A stretch of DNA of 64,000 bases from Methylomonas montana (GTDB taxonomy: Bacteria > Pseudomonadota > Gammaproteobacteria > Methylococcales > Methylomonadaceae). The stretch covers positions 3,162,001-3,226,000 of the forward strand of contig NZ_CP129884.1 of assembly GCF_030490285.1 (NCBI RefSeq), read 5' to 3'. Below are positions 56,041-63,674 of the stretch, in pieces; positions within the stretch are counted from its first letter, which is position 1; each line of letters starts with the position of its first letter. The notes beneath the pieces were generated by a model. It saw only the letters and a program-made list of their open reading frames with translations, had not been told where the DNA came from and made no database searches. Made by a program: the position numbers and the translations under genes.

Positions 56041-57053
56041 ATGTTGCCACCTTTAGAATTGAGCGAACCGGAATGCATTACACTCCAGGCGCTAGCCGAG
56101 CATCACCCGTATCCCGATTTCCGTCGCCGAGCCCTGGGCTTGCTTGCGCTCTCCAAAGGCCATTCATTTTCGGTGGTTGCCGAAATTCTCGGCGTCACGC
56201 TGCCGACACCGTACAACTGGGTCAAGGCGTGGCGGAACCAAGGCTTGGTCGGCTTGTTAAACGGTCATCAAGGCGGCGCCCCGACCAAACTCACCTCAAA
56301 ATGGGTGGACGCGGCCGAGCGGATTGCGCGCGAATCGCCCTGTACCTTGGCCGAAATCGACCGACAGTTGCGAGAAATCCATCCCGACGCGCCAGCTTTC
56401 AGTCTCGATTCTTTGGCTCGTCATCTGAAAAAGCGAGGCTTGTCGTTTACCCGTACCCGGTTATCGTTGAAAAAAAACGCGACCCTGAACGCTTCCACGC
56501 CTCGCAAGACAACCTCAAACGCTTGCAAACGGCTGCGCTCGCCCATCAATTGAGCCTGTTCTATCTGGACGAGAGCGGCTTTTCCAATATCCCCAATGTT
56601 CAAAGAGCCTGGGCGCCCAAAGGCAAACCCCATGCTGCCGACGCCAGTTTGGGCAGGCAGCGCGTCAATGTCATTGGCGCCTTGGAATTTAACAGCGGTC
56701 GTCTTTGGTATGACTTACACAGCCAAGCCGTCAAACGCCCAGAAGTCACTGAATTGATCGACCGGATTTCCGGGCGCGAACAGCGTATGCCACTAACCGT
56801 AGTGGTGCTTGATAACGCGACGATGCACCATCACTTCGATTCAGACAAATTAGATGAATGGCTGATTGAACATCGCTTGATTTTGCTCCATTTGCCGCCA
56901 TACAGCCCTGAACTCAACCTGATCGAAATCGTTTGGAAACACGCCAAATACCACTGGCGTCGATTCATCACTTGGTCGAAAGAACAATTACGCCAGGAAG
57001 TCGCAAAACTCATGGATTCTGTCGGCCATCAATTTAAAATTTGTTTTACGTGA
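56041..57053 (+). CDS. IS630 family transposase, two frames joined by -1 frameshift
   Basis: A DDE transposase of about 337 residues if joined. The first frame (from the ATG at 56041) carries the DNA-binding part, with helix-turn-helix LLALSKGHSFSVVAEILGVT and NWVKAWRNQGL. The -1 frame gives the catalytic part: first Asp in LFYLDESGF, second in VVVLDNATMHHH, Glu in PPYSPELNLIEIVWKH. The switch can occur at A-AAA-AAC (56472-56478), a classical -1 slippery site, so this is probably programmed and not damage. The stop overlaps a new start (GTG at 57050) of the IS5 transposase. Confidence 0.85.
56472..56478 (+). promoter_or_regulatory. -1 ribosomal frameshift site
   Basis: A-AAA-AAC read in the first transposase frame as (ttg) aaa aaa aac; slipping back one base continues as aaa aaa cgc into the catalytic frame. 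It fits the X-XXY-YYZ rule and lies exactly where both frames are open. Confidence 0.75.
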
Positions 57054-57877
57054 TTACTTATCAGGAAATTTCGGATGATTTTTGGGATCTTGTTGCGCCT
57101 TTATTGGAGCGGTTCAAACGCCGAAAGCCGGGTGGTTCCAAACCGCTGGAGTTCCGAGTTCTATTGAACGGCATCTTCTACCTCCTCAAAACGGGCTGCC
57201 AGTGGGCGTTTTTGCCGAGCTTCTACGGATCGAAAAGCACACTTCACGAACATTTTCAGCGTTGGGCGAGCGCCGGTATTTTCGCCGAAATGTTCAGACT
57301 GGGGGCGGCCAGGTATGAAGAACTCCAAGGATTCAAGTGGGACTGGCAGTCCATGGATGGCAGTCTGGTGCAAGCCCCTACGCGCCAATCGACAAGTCTG
57401 TCGGAGGAAGGGGTGGGCAGAAACCCCACGGATCGCGGCAAGAGTGGTAGCAAAATTCATCTCTTGACGGATCAGGAAGGCATGCCTTGTGGCGTGGCGC
57501 TGGCGGGTGCCAATGTTCACGACAGCCGATTAGTGACGGCCCCCGTCGAAGGTCTCGCCTTGTCCGCACCGAAAATCAAGCCTATGGAGGAAAGGCCTCA
57601 CCTCTGTTTGGATAAAGCGTACGACATGAAACGCGTTGAGATCGAGGTGCTAAACCATGGCTACACACCGCATATCCGTCGGATTGGCGAGGAAAAACAG
57701 CACGTGACTCAGGACAGTCATCCCGCCAGACGCTGGGTGGTCGAGCGCACCTTTGCATGGTTGAAAGGATTTCGGGCTATCAGGACCCGCTACACCTGCA
57801 GGGGAGCCAACTATTTGGCATTGCTCCATCTGGCCTGCACTCTTGTACTCACTCGGCGGCTAGAGGCTATCGCCTAG
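57050..57877 (+). CDS. IS5 family transposase, N-terminus replaced by insertion
   Basis: A DDE transposase of about 275 residues lacking only its first two native residues. The family start is visible (TYQEISDDFWDLVAPLLERF), then TGCQWAFLP, the first catalytic Asp in WQSMDGSLV, NPTDRGKSGSKIHLL, the second Asp in HLCLDKAYD, and the Glu region RWVVERTFAWLKGFR. The native ATG (55963) is cut off by the IS630 element, but the insertion brings a GTG at 57050 that keeps the frame and overlaps the IS630 stop (GTGA). The enzyme may therefore still be made by translational coupling. Confidence 0.8.
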   Translation: MITYQEISDDFWDLVAPLLERFKRRKPGGSKPLEFRVLLNGIFYLLKTGCQWAFLPSFYGSKSTLHEHFQRWASAGIFAEMFRLGAARYEELQGFKWDWQSMDGSLVQAPTRQSTSLSEEGVGRNPTDRGKSGSKIHLLTDQEGMPCGVALAGANVHDSRLVTAPVEGLALSAPKIKPMEERPHLCLDKAYDMKRVEIEVLNHGYTPHIRRIGEEKQHVTQDSHPARRWVVERTFAWLKGFRAIRTRYTCRGANYLALLHLACTLVLTRRLEAIA

Positions 57878-58150
57878 CATCTTATGTGCCGGATATCCTC
57901 TTAGTGACTAGACGGGAATGAATGACGGTTTTTTGGAGTGTATCTGTTGAAAAAATCGGTTTTTGTAATCTTGCCCCTATTTCACAGACAAGTCATTAAG
58001 CGTATAGCAAAATAGCCAGAGCAACAGCATATCGAGGCCCCCAAAAGCTGAAGAAATTATCTGGTTAAACAAAATTGTGTCGACGCGCTGAATCAATAAT
58101 ATGAACTATCCGCCTGATAATTTTGGTCAGGATTTTGGACAAGCAATAAA

Positions 58151-58180
58151 AAGGCCTAGGTGAAAACACCTAAGCCTTTG
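58151..58180 (-). terminator. Rho-independent terminator of tRNA-Thr
   Basis: On the minus strand AAAGGCTTAGGTG and CACCTAGGCCTTT pair around a TTTT loop (one mismatch) and are followed by a T-rich run (TTATT). It begins nine bases after the tRNA 3' end. Confidence 0.85.
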
Positions 58181-58188
58181 ATAAATAT

Positions 58189-58264
58189 GGAGCTGGCGAT
58201 GGGACTCGAACCCGCGACCGGCTGATTACAAATCAGCTGCTCTACCAACTGAGCTACGCCAGCA
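58189..58264 (-). tRNA. tRNA-Thr (anticodon TGT)
   Basis: A 76-nt cloverleaf with encoded CCA. Acceptor stem GCTGGCG/CGCCAGC, D-loop AGCTCAGTTGGTAGAGC, anticodon stem CTGATTTGTAATCAG with anticodon TGT (complement of 58229-58231), and T-loop GGTTCGAGTCC. Its 3' end faces the insertion-sequence and accessory region to the left, the usual side for integration at a tRNA, but I find no second copy of the 3' end. Confidence 0.97.
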
Positions 58265-58338
58265 AAGTATCCGCGCATTATACCTGATATTTTTAACTTT
58301 TCTAGCCAAAAATTATCACTACCCCAATCAGACTGTCA

Positions 58339-59181
58339 TTACACGCCTTGAATGCTGCTCAGCATGCTACCTATGTAATTTAGCGTGTCGTTCAGAAAAA
58401 CAATTAATTGATCAAGCTTATCCTGCACAAACACCAGGAAATGGCTGTGATTGAAGTTCTGATCCCGGTAGAAACTCAAGCCGTTGTTAATAGTATTGGC
58501 GCCCATCAACAGCATGACTAGCGCCGCTGCCTTCAACATTAAACCGCGCAATTTCACGCTCATTCTGCCGAACGCCACGCTGATAAACAGCATCATCGGC
58601 AACGTCCCGGCGCCAAATGCCAGCATCAATGCGCCGCCTTCAACTAACGTGCTGGCCGTGGTAGCTTTTACGGCCATGGCAAAAGTCAGCATGCAAGGCA
58701 TCAATCCATTCAATACGCCGGCTATTACCGATCCCAACAATGGCCCTTTCTGATTGGCAGCCGCATAGCCTTTGCGCAAGACTTGCATGGGAAGCAATCG
58801 CACGGAACCTTGCCACGGTATCCAGCCTAATACCCCCAGAGCCAACACTACCACGACTGCGCCCATCAATATTTGCAAGATACTTTGGATCTTACCGAAC
58901 AAGCCGCTTGAGACCAACACCACGCCCAATGAAGCAGCCAATACGCCAATCATGGTATACACGGAAATTCGCGCGGCTTGATAGGCAATATAAGGCAGAT
59001 AGCTGCGGCTTTTCCCGGCTCGCATGAAATAACCGGATACCAGCGCGCCACACATTCCCAGGCAATGCCCGCTACCCAAAAATCCGGCGATAAATGCCAG
59101 CGAGTAATCGAACCCCGAGGCAACCGCCATTTCGGTCATGCCGTGCATGGCATGATCCATACCTTCCATATTGTGTTCCAT
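58339..59181 (-). CDS. sulfite exporter TauE/SafE-family (CcoS/FixH-region type) membrane protein
   Basis: An inner-membrane protein of 280 residues with about seven helices and a His/Met-rich N-terminus (MEHNMEGMDHAMHGM), a typical copper-binding pattern. The first helices carry GFLGSGHCLGMCGALVSGYF, and a later one NGLMPCMLTFAMAVKA; these Cys motifs are typical of the family branch found beside copper ATPases. Here it abuts the P-type ATPase gene (stop TAA directly before the ATG) and probably helps move copper or thiols across the membrane. The annotated name is only the family's. Confidence 0.82.
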   Translation of the reverse strand: MEHNMEGMDHAMHGMTEMAVASGFDYSLAFIAGFLGSGHCLGMCGALVSGYFMRAGKSRSYLPYIAYQAARISVYTMIGVLAASLGVVLVSSGLFGKIQSILQILMGAVVVVLALGVLGWIPWQGSVRLLPMQVLRKGYAAANQKGPLLGSVIAGVLNGLMPCMLTFAMAVKATTASTLVEGGALMLAFGAGTLPMMLFISVAFGRMSVKLRGLMLKAAALVMLLMGANTINNGLSFYRDQNFNHSHFLVFVQDKLDQLIVFLNDTLNYIGSMLSSIQGV

Positions 59182-61671
59182 TTATTTATTCAATCTGAGT
59201 GAATTGACGATGACGGACACCGAACTCAAGGCCATTGCCGCGGAAGCGATCATCGGATTGAGCTTGCCCAGTGCCGCCACCGGGATGGCGACCGTGTTGT
59301 AACCGAACGCCCAAAATAGATTTTGTTTGATGACACGAATGGTAAACGCACTAAGTTCTATTGTATCGGTGACCTTACCGATATCGCCCTGCACCAACGT
59401 CAGGTCGGCGGATTCGATGGCGATGTCGGTGCCGCTGCCGACCGCAAAACCGACATCTGCGGCAGCCAGCGCCGGCGCATCGTTAATGCCGTCGCCTATC
59501 ATGCCGACATTATGGCCTTCCTCCTGAAGTTGCCGAATAATTTGCAGCTTTTGATCGGGCTTGGCATTCGCGACCACATCGGCTATGCCGACCTTGTCGG
59601 CGATGTAATATGCGGTTTTTTCGGTATCGCCGGTCACCATCATGGTTCTGATACCCAATTGATGCAGGCGCTCGATTGCCGCCGCCGCTTCCGGACGCGG
59701 ACTGTCGGCGACGGCAAACACGGCTGCTTCCTTGCCGTTGATAGCCATGTACACCGGCGTTTGCCCTTGCGACGCAAAATTGTCGGCCTGCTCGACCAGC
59801 CGGACCACATCGACTTGCTGACTTTCCAGCCAAACCCGATTTCCCAGCAGCAATTTGTAACCGTCCACCTCTGCACGAATACCGTGGCCGGTTTCGCTAT
59901 AAAAATATGCGCAATCCTGCAACTCGATACCCGCGTCGCGGGCATAAGTCACCACGGCTTTACCGAGGAAATGCTCGGAGTTGTTCTCGGCGGATGCCGC
60001 CAGCATCACTAATTTATTCTCGGTCAGTCGGGATATTTTGTATACCTGACTGACCTTGGGCTTGCCTTCGGTGATCGTGCCGGTCTTGTCGAAGACAATG
60101 GCATTCAGTTTACTGGCGATTTCCAGACTTTCGCCGTTGCGGATATACACGCCCTGCTTGGCGGCCTGACCGGTGCCGACCATGATTGCCGCCGGTGTTG
60201 CCAGACCCAACGCGCAAGGGCAAGCGATCAATAGCACCGTGATGGCATTGCCGAAAGCAAAAGCAAACGGTGCGCCAGCCAGCAGCCAGCCCACAAGGGT
60301 CACACCGGAAATTGCCATCACTGCCGGCACGAATACCGCCGAAATTTTATCGACCTGTTTCTGAATCGGCAGTTTGGCTGCCTGAGCCTGATCGACCATA
60401 TGCACGATGCCGGCCAGCACCGTATCCATGTCTATCGCCGTAGCCTTGATATGCAACACGCCGTTGCCGTTGACGCAACCGCCGATTACTTGATGCCCAA
60501 TGCTCTTCACCACCGGCATACTCTCGCCGGTGATCATTGCTTCATCGACGGTGGAAAGACCGTGCACCACCACGCCGTCGGTTGGGATTTTTTCGCCAGG
60601 CCTAACCAGCATCACATCGTTGATTTTGATGTCGTCGATATCGACGATTCGTTCGCTACCCTCGTCCGTCAACAGCGTCGCGGTTTGCGGTTGCAAATCG
60701 ACCAATTTACGTATCGCTTCGCCGGCCTTGCCTCTGGCCCGTTCTTCCAGATAACGGCCCAGCAATACAAAGGTGATAATGGCCGACGCCGCCTCGAAAT
60801 AGACATGTCCGCGCCGCCTAAAAAGAGACGGAATGCTGTAGCTGTAAGCCGAACCCACCCCCAACGCGATCAAGCTATCCATGTTGGCCGCGCGCTGCTT
60901 GGCCAGCCGATACGCTTTGCTAAAAAACTGGCGGCCGGTGCCAAATACCACCTGCGTGGTCAGTGCAAACTGCAACCAGTGCATCCAGGTACGGCCGCCC
61001 ATCGTCATGGCTATCGTCACCACCGGCGCGGTTAACAGCCCTGCCCATACAAATCGACGCCGGGCTACGTCAATTCGTTGCAACTCCTTTTCGATAAGCT
61101 TCTTCCGCTGCGACAGCGTATCGATGGGCATTGCGCTATAGCCCAGTTTTTCGATCTTATCTATCACCTCCGCCTTGCTGAGCTGACCATGCACCGTGAC
61201 GGTTTCGGTGGCAAAGTTGACACCAGCTTTTTTCACGCGTTCGTCGCGGTTTAAAACCATTTCGATCAATAACGCGCAAGACGCGCAACTCATGCCTTGC
61301 ACCGCCAAATCGACCTCTTGCAACGGCCCGTCGAAGGTTTTTTTCTTGTCTTTTTTTAACTCGGTCTGCTTCAGCGCGATATTGCCCAACACCGCGTCCA
61401 ACATAATCAGCAAGTTTTTCGCCGGCAATCGGCCGGAGTCGAATTCGATCACCACCGAACCAATTGCAAACACCGAACGCACCCGTTTAATTTCAGGGCG
61501 TTTTTTCAGCAGAATTTCCAGGATATAGCCGCGTTCCGGATCGTTAAGTAACACCGACGTGATAATCCGAATTCGATTTTGTAGCTGATGTCGGACGGAA
61601 AAATGCGCGTAGTTTCGAGTATCGGTTTCCATGGGCGACTGAGGATTTGATTGACGGGAGAGCTGATCCAT
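59182..61671 (-). CDS. copper-translocating P1B-type ATPase
   Basis: An inner-membrane ATPase of about 829 residues. An N-terminal diverged HMA-like domain comes first (about 20-110), then a canonical one with VQGMSCASCALLIEMVL near 130. Next are membrane helices, TGES phosphatase motif (MITGESMPV), ion site CPC in LIACPCALGLATP, phosphorylation site VFDKTGTITEG, and GDGINDAPAL. The last helices read YNTVAIPVAALGKLNP and ASAAMALSSVSVIVNSLRL, the P1B-1 pattern for Cu(I). An alternative start lies at 61680 (TTG). It is co-directional with the HMA2-like gene (29 bp gap) and the TauE-like gene. Confidence 0.93.
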   Translation of the reverse strand: MDQLSRQSNPQSPMETDTRNYAHFSVRHQLQNRIRIITSVLLNDPERGYILEILLKKRPEIKRVRSVFAIGSVVIEFDSGRLPAKNLLIMLDAVLGNIALKQTELKKDKKKTFDGPLQEVDLAVQGMSCASCALLIEMVLNRDERVKKAGVNFATETVTVHGQLSKAEVIDKIEKLGYSAMPIDTLSQRKKLIEKELQRIDVARRRFVWAGLLTAPVVTIAMTMGGRTWMHWLQFALTTQVVFGTGRQFFSKAYRLAKQRAANMDSLIALGVGSAYSYSIPSLFRRRGHVYFEAASAIITFVLLGRYLEERARGKAGEAIRKLVDLQPQTATLLTDEGSERIVDIDDIKINDVMLVRPGEKIPTDGVVVHGLSTVDEAMITGESMPVVKSIGHQVIGGCVNGNGVLHIKATAIDMDTVLAGIVHMVDQAQAAKLPIQKQVDKISAVFVPAVMAISGVTLVGWLLAGAPFAFAFGNAITVLLIACPCALGLATPAAIMVGTGQAAKQGVYIRNGESLEIASKLNAIVFDKTGTITEGKPKVSQVYKISRLTENKLVMLAASAENNSEHFLGKAVVTYARDAGIELQDCAYFYSETGHGIRAEVDGYKLLLGNRVWLESQQVDVVRLVEQADNFASQGQTPVYMAINGKEAAVFAVADSPRPEAAAAIERLHQLGIRTMMVTGDTEKTAYYIADKVGIADVVANAKPDQKLQIIRQLQEEGHNVGMIGDGINDAPALAAADVGFAVGSGTDIAIESADLTLVQGDIGKVTDTIELSAFTIRVIKQNLFWAFGYNTVAIPVAALGKLNPMIASAAMALSSVSVIVNSLRLNK

Positions 61672-61700
61672 TGCAAACAATGGATCAGCATTGACGATGT

Positions 61701-62315
61701 CTACTTAGGCCGGCGCGAACGAACTAACAGGAAAAACATATAAAACACCGCCATCCACTCGTAGCGATGCACAATCGGCTTGACCAGCCACTCTTGAGTG
61801 ATGCGGGTCCAATGGGTTTTGATCAGATACAACACCAGCACATCGTTCAAGAAATCTATCGTGGCTTTCTCGGGGTTCTTGATCAAGGCCTTGGGGCCAT
61901 TGGTACCAAGCTTGCCGATGATTTTGGCGGCTTGCACCGTTTCCTTGCCGGCTTGATATTTCTGATTGAACCAACCGCCAATGCGGGTATGCTTCAAACG
62001 TTTTTTGATACCAAGAACCGACTTTTTCGCCTGCTCCACCAACGGCTTACTTTCAAAATGGCCTTGCTGTTCAAGTTCGGCCAAAATTTGAAACAGCTGC
62101 GTCGCTAAACCGCTAAAGCCGCAAACCATCTCATCGTAGCGAATGGATAATTTACCCTGCCCCCGGTATAACTTAACCACCTTGACGCCGTTAATAACGG
62201 CCAGTTTTTCGCTTATCAATGCCGCCACAATCGGCTGACAGGCTGGCGGCGGCACCTGAAAGCGCACGTGGCCGTCATTTCGATAACGCAGTACAAATTC
62301 TTTTTGGATAGCCAT
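61701..62315 (-). CDS. HMA2-like domain protein of the copper cluster
   Basis: A 204-residue protein. The first half resembles the diverged HMA2 domain (FVLRYRNDGHVRFQVPPPAC, VKVVKLYRGQGKLSIRYDEM) that lacks the CXXC copper site. A basic middle follows, and the C-terminus has a hydrophobic segment (WMAVFYMFFLLVRS) that may anchor it in the membrane. Such proteins occur beside P-type ATPases whose own N-terminus has a similar domain, as here. Its function is not established; a docking or regulatory role for the ATPase is an inference. Confidence 0.7.
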   Translation of the reverse strand: MAIQKEFVLRYRNDGHVRFQVPPPACQPIVAALISEKLAVINGVKVVKLYRGQGKLSIRYDEMVCGFSGLATQLFQILAELEQQGHFESKPLVEQAKKSVLGIKKRLKHTRIGGWFNQKYQAGKETVQAAKIIGKLGTNGPKALIKNPEKATIDFLNDVLVLYLIKTHWTRITQEWLVKPIVHRYEWMAVFYMFFLLVRSRRPK

Positions 62316-62333
62316 AAGTCAACAGAAAAAGTA

Positions 62334-62370
62334 AAACGGGCGGTCCTGCTGTTGCAGGGACCACCCGTTT
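62334..62370 (-). terminator. hairpin in the copper cluster
   Basis: On the minus strand AAACGGGTGGTCC-CTGC pairs with GCAG-GACCGCCCGTTT, followed by TACTTTTTC. It lies after the 97-residue membrane protein gene and before the HMA2-like gene, so it may partly separate the two halves of the cluster. Confidence 0.65.
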
Positions 62371-62416
62371 CAAGTTACAGCCCAATGCCCAAGATCAACG
62401 ATAGAATCAAGCAGTT

Positions 62417-62710
62417 TTAATTGCCTTCTTTGGCTTCGGCGACGATGTCTTCGAGATTTTCCTTTTGATGCAAGACAAAATCCTTACCGGCATCAATGGT
62501 TTTTGTAGCGCCGGAAATAATTTCTTTCCGATATTTGTACACGAAATACCCCGCCACGATACCGGCTCCGAAAACCAATAACGGATGTTTTGCCAATTTA
62601 GTCATTAATTTTCCTCCAGTGTTAACGGTTGCGGTCGCCAATGTCCCGGCCACCACCTGCTTGCTCATCGATGCGCCGTTCGAACTTTTCGATACGTCGT
62701 TATGCGCCAT
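62417..62710 (-). CDS. small membrane protein of the copper cluster, 97 aa
   Basis: A 97-residue protein with one hydrophobic helix (PLLVFGAGIVAGYFVYKYRK) preceded by a basic patch, then an amphipathic C-terminal half with acid residues (DFVLHQKENLEDIVAEAKEG). The pattern suggests a single-pass protein with a cytoplasmic tail. AGAGGA precedes the ATG. I do not recognise the family. Its place between the metal-binding mini-protein and HMA2-like genes suggests an accessory role for the ATPase. Confidence 0.65.
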   Translation of the reverse strand: MAHNDVSKSSNGASMSKQVVAGTLATATVNTGGKLMTKLAKHPLLVFGAGIVAGYFVYKYRKEIISGATKTIDAGKDFVLHQKENLEDIVAEAKEGN

Positions 62711-62728
62711 ATGCTTCCTCTGTGTTTG

Positions 62729-62914
62729 TTAGGACGTTGTCGATTTGGAATCGTCGGCTTCCTCCTGCAGAACTTGAGCTTCGTGAAGCATCTGATAAAT
62801 CCCTTTACAGCCCTCGCAACAAAAGCGTTTATCGCCTTCCAGGGTTTTTAGTTCAAAACCCTCAACTTCGACAGCTAAGCCGCAAAGATCACAACTTTTC
62901 TTGTTCTCATCCAT
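62729..62914 (-). CDS. stand-alone metal-binding domain (P-type ATPase N-domain type), 61 aa
   Basis: A 61-residue cytoplasmic protein with CDLCGLAVE and RFCCEGCKGIYQML, the cysteine-rich signature of the metal-binding domain found fused to the N-terminus of some CcoI/FixI-type copper ATPases. Here it is encoded separately, as if split off from the ATPase at 59182-61671, which lacks it. It may carry copper to that pump. A GTG start at 62920 is also possible. Confidence 0.75.
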   Translation of the reverse strand: MDENKKSCDLCGLAVEVEGFELKTLEGDKRFCCEGCKGIYQMLHEAQVLQEEADDSKSTTS

Positions 62915-63130
62915 TGTCACACGAACCCGCTTCTAGTTACCGACGACACTCCTGGTTGCAGATTATAAACGTCTACCCTACGAAGGCCAAACAAACCCAG
63001 CATTCTTCGACAAATCCAGTGTTGTTGAAAGCATTTAAGTCCAGCCACCGATGATTTTCGTGTGTTGCCGGCAACGCCAATCGGCCACCATGCATCGAAA
63101 GCAATTAACCCCTGAAGAACGGCAAATGCA

Positions 63131-63340
63131 TTACCGCTTGCCGTGAGCCGCCCGGCTAGACGCCTTCATCAAGGCGATTCTCAACGCACCGGTCAGACTA
63201 GCGCTCAAACCCAGACGCATCGCCAGTGCCGGCACCAAAATCATAGACGCCACAGCCAATCCCGCCCCCAGCACTAAACCACCGGTATTGATTTGCTGCG
63301 CCACTACTTCTTGATTTACAACCATTAATTCTTGAGCCAT
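63131..63340 (-). CDS. small hydrophobic membrane protein, 69 aa
   Basis: A 69-residue protein with a long hydrophobic stretch (GLVLGAGLAVASMILVPALA), then a second weaker one with basic residues, ending SSRAAHGKR. AGGT stands before the ATG at suitable distance. It is the first gene of the copper cluster. Family not recognised with certainty; it may be a small ATPase-associated membrane protein. Confidence 0.55.
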   Translation of the reverse strand: MAQELMVVNQEVVAQQINTGGLVLGAGLAVASMILVPALAMRLGLSASLTGALRIALMKASSRAAHGKR

Positions 63341-63674
63341 CGATTTACCTCACGCAGAAAAAATTAAAATCCACCCAAGGTAAAAATGCACAAAGAATGC
63401 CAAAATATAATCATTTGATTATATTGAACAAACGCAAAAACCGCGTAAAAACGCGCTAAAAACAAGGGATATACCCTGATATTTTTCAGTTATTTAACAT
63501 AGTTTTTATTAAAAAATCAAAAGACCGCCCTTTTAACCACTATCGCCTCAGCGTTGCGATACCCCAAGCAGCGGATTGATTCGTTACAACTATTCAATGT
63601 CTTTTCAAGTGCTGGCGGTTTTCGCCCTCTCCTGTTGGAGAGGGTTTTGGTGCTGAGCAGGCTTAACCGGAACG
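63341..63674. other. gene-free stretch with a dispersed-repeat hairpin
   Basis: No gene is seen. CCCTCTCC (63625-63632) and GGAGAGGG (63637-63644) form an 8-bp stem with a TGTT loop, followed on the plus strand by TTTTGG. It resembles the repeat at 26966-27000 and may also end lysC transcription from the right. The part near 63341 should hold the copper-cluster promoter; it is AT-rich (about 63400-63540) without a clear operator. Confidence 0.45.

Larger units (their letters stand above)
55971..57058 (+). mobile_element. IS630-family insertion sequence nested in the IS5 element
   Basis: About 1088 bp. It is flanked by TA (55969-55970 and 57059-57060), the target duplication typical of IS630/Tc1. 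The ends share AGTAA as inverted repeat (55971-55975 and TTACT at 57054-57058) with weaker matches further in. The boundaries are confirmed by the clean restoration of the IS5 gene when this block is removed. Confidence 0.85.
55885..57900 (+). mobile_element. IS5-family (IS1031-like) element interrupted by an IS630-family element
   Basis: Perfect 16-bp terminal inverted repeats, GAGGATATCCGGCACA at 55885-55900 and its reverse complement at 57885-57900, are flanked by a TTA direct repeat (55882-55884 and 57901-57903). The TNA-type 3-bp duplication fits the IS1031 group. Bases 55971-57058 are an IS630-family insertion. Without it the element is about 0.93 kb and its transposase would read M-S-Y-Q-E-I-S-D-D-F-W from the ATG at 55963. 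Confidence 0.9.

Noticed and set aside
58189..58264. attachment site of an integrated island at tRNA-Thr
   Set aside because: No duplicate of the tRNA 3' end was found to the left and no integrase gene is present, so no att sites are annotated.
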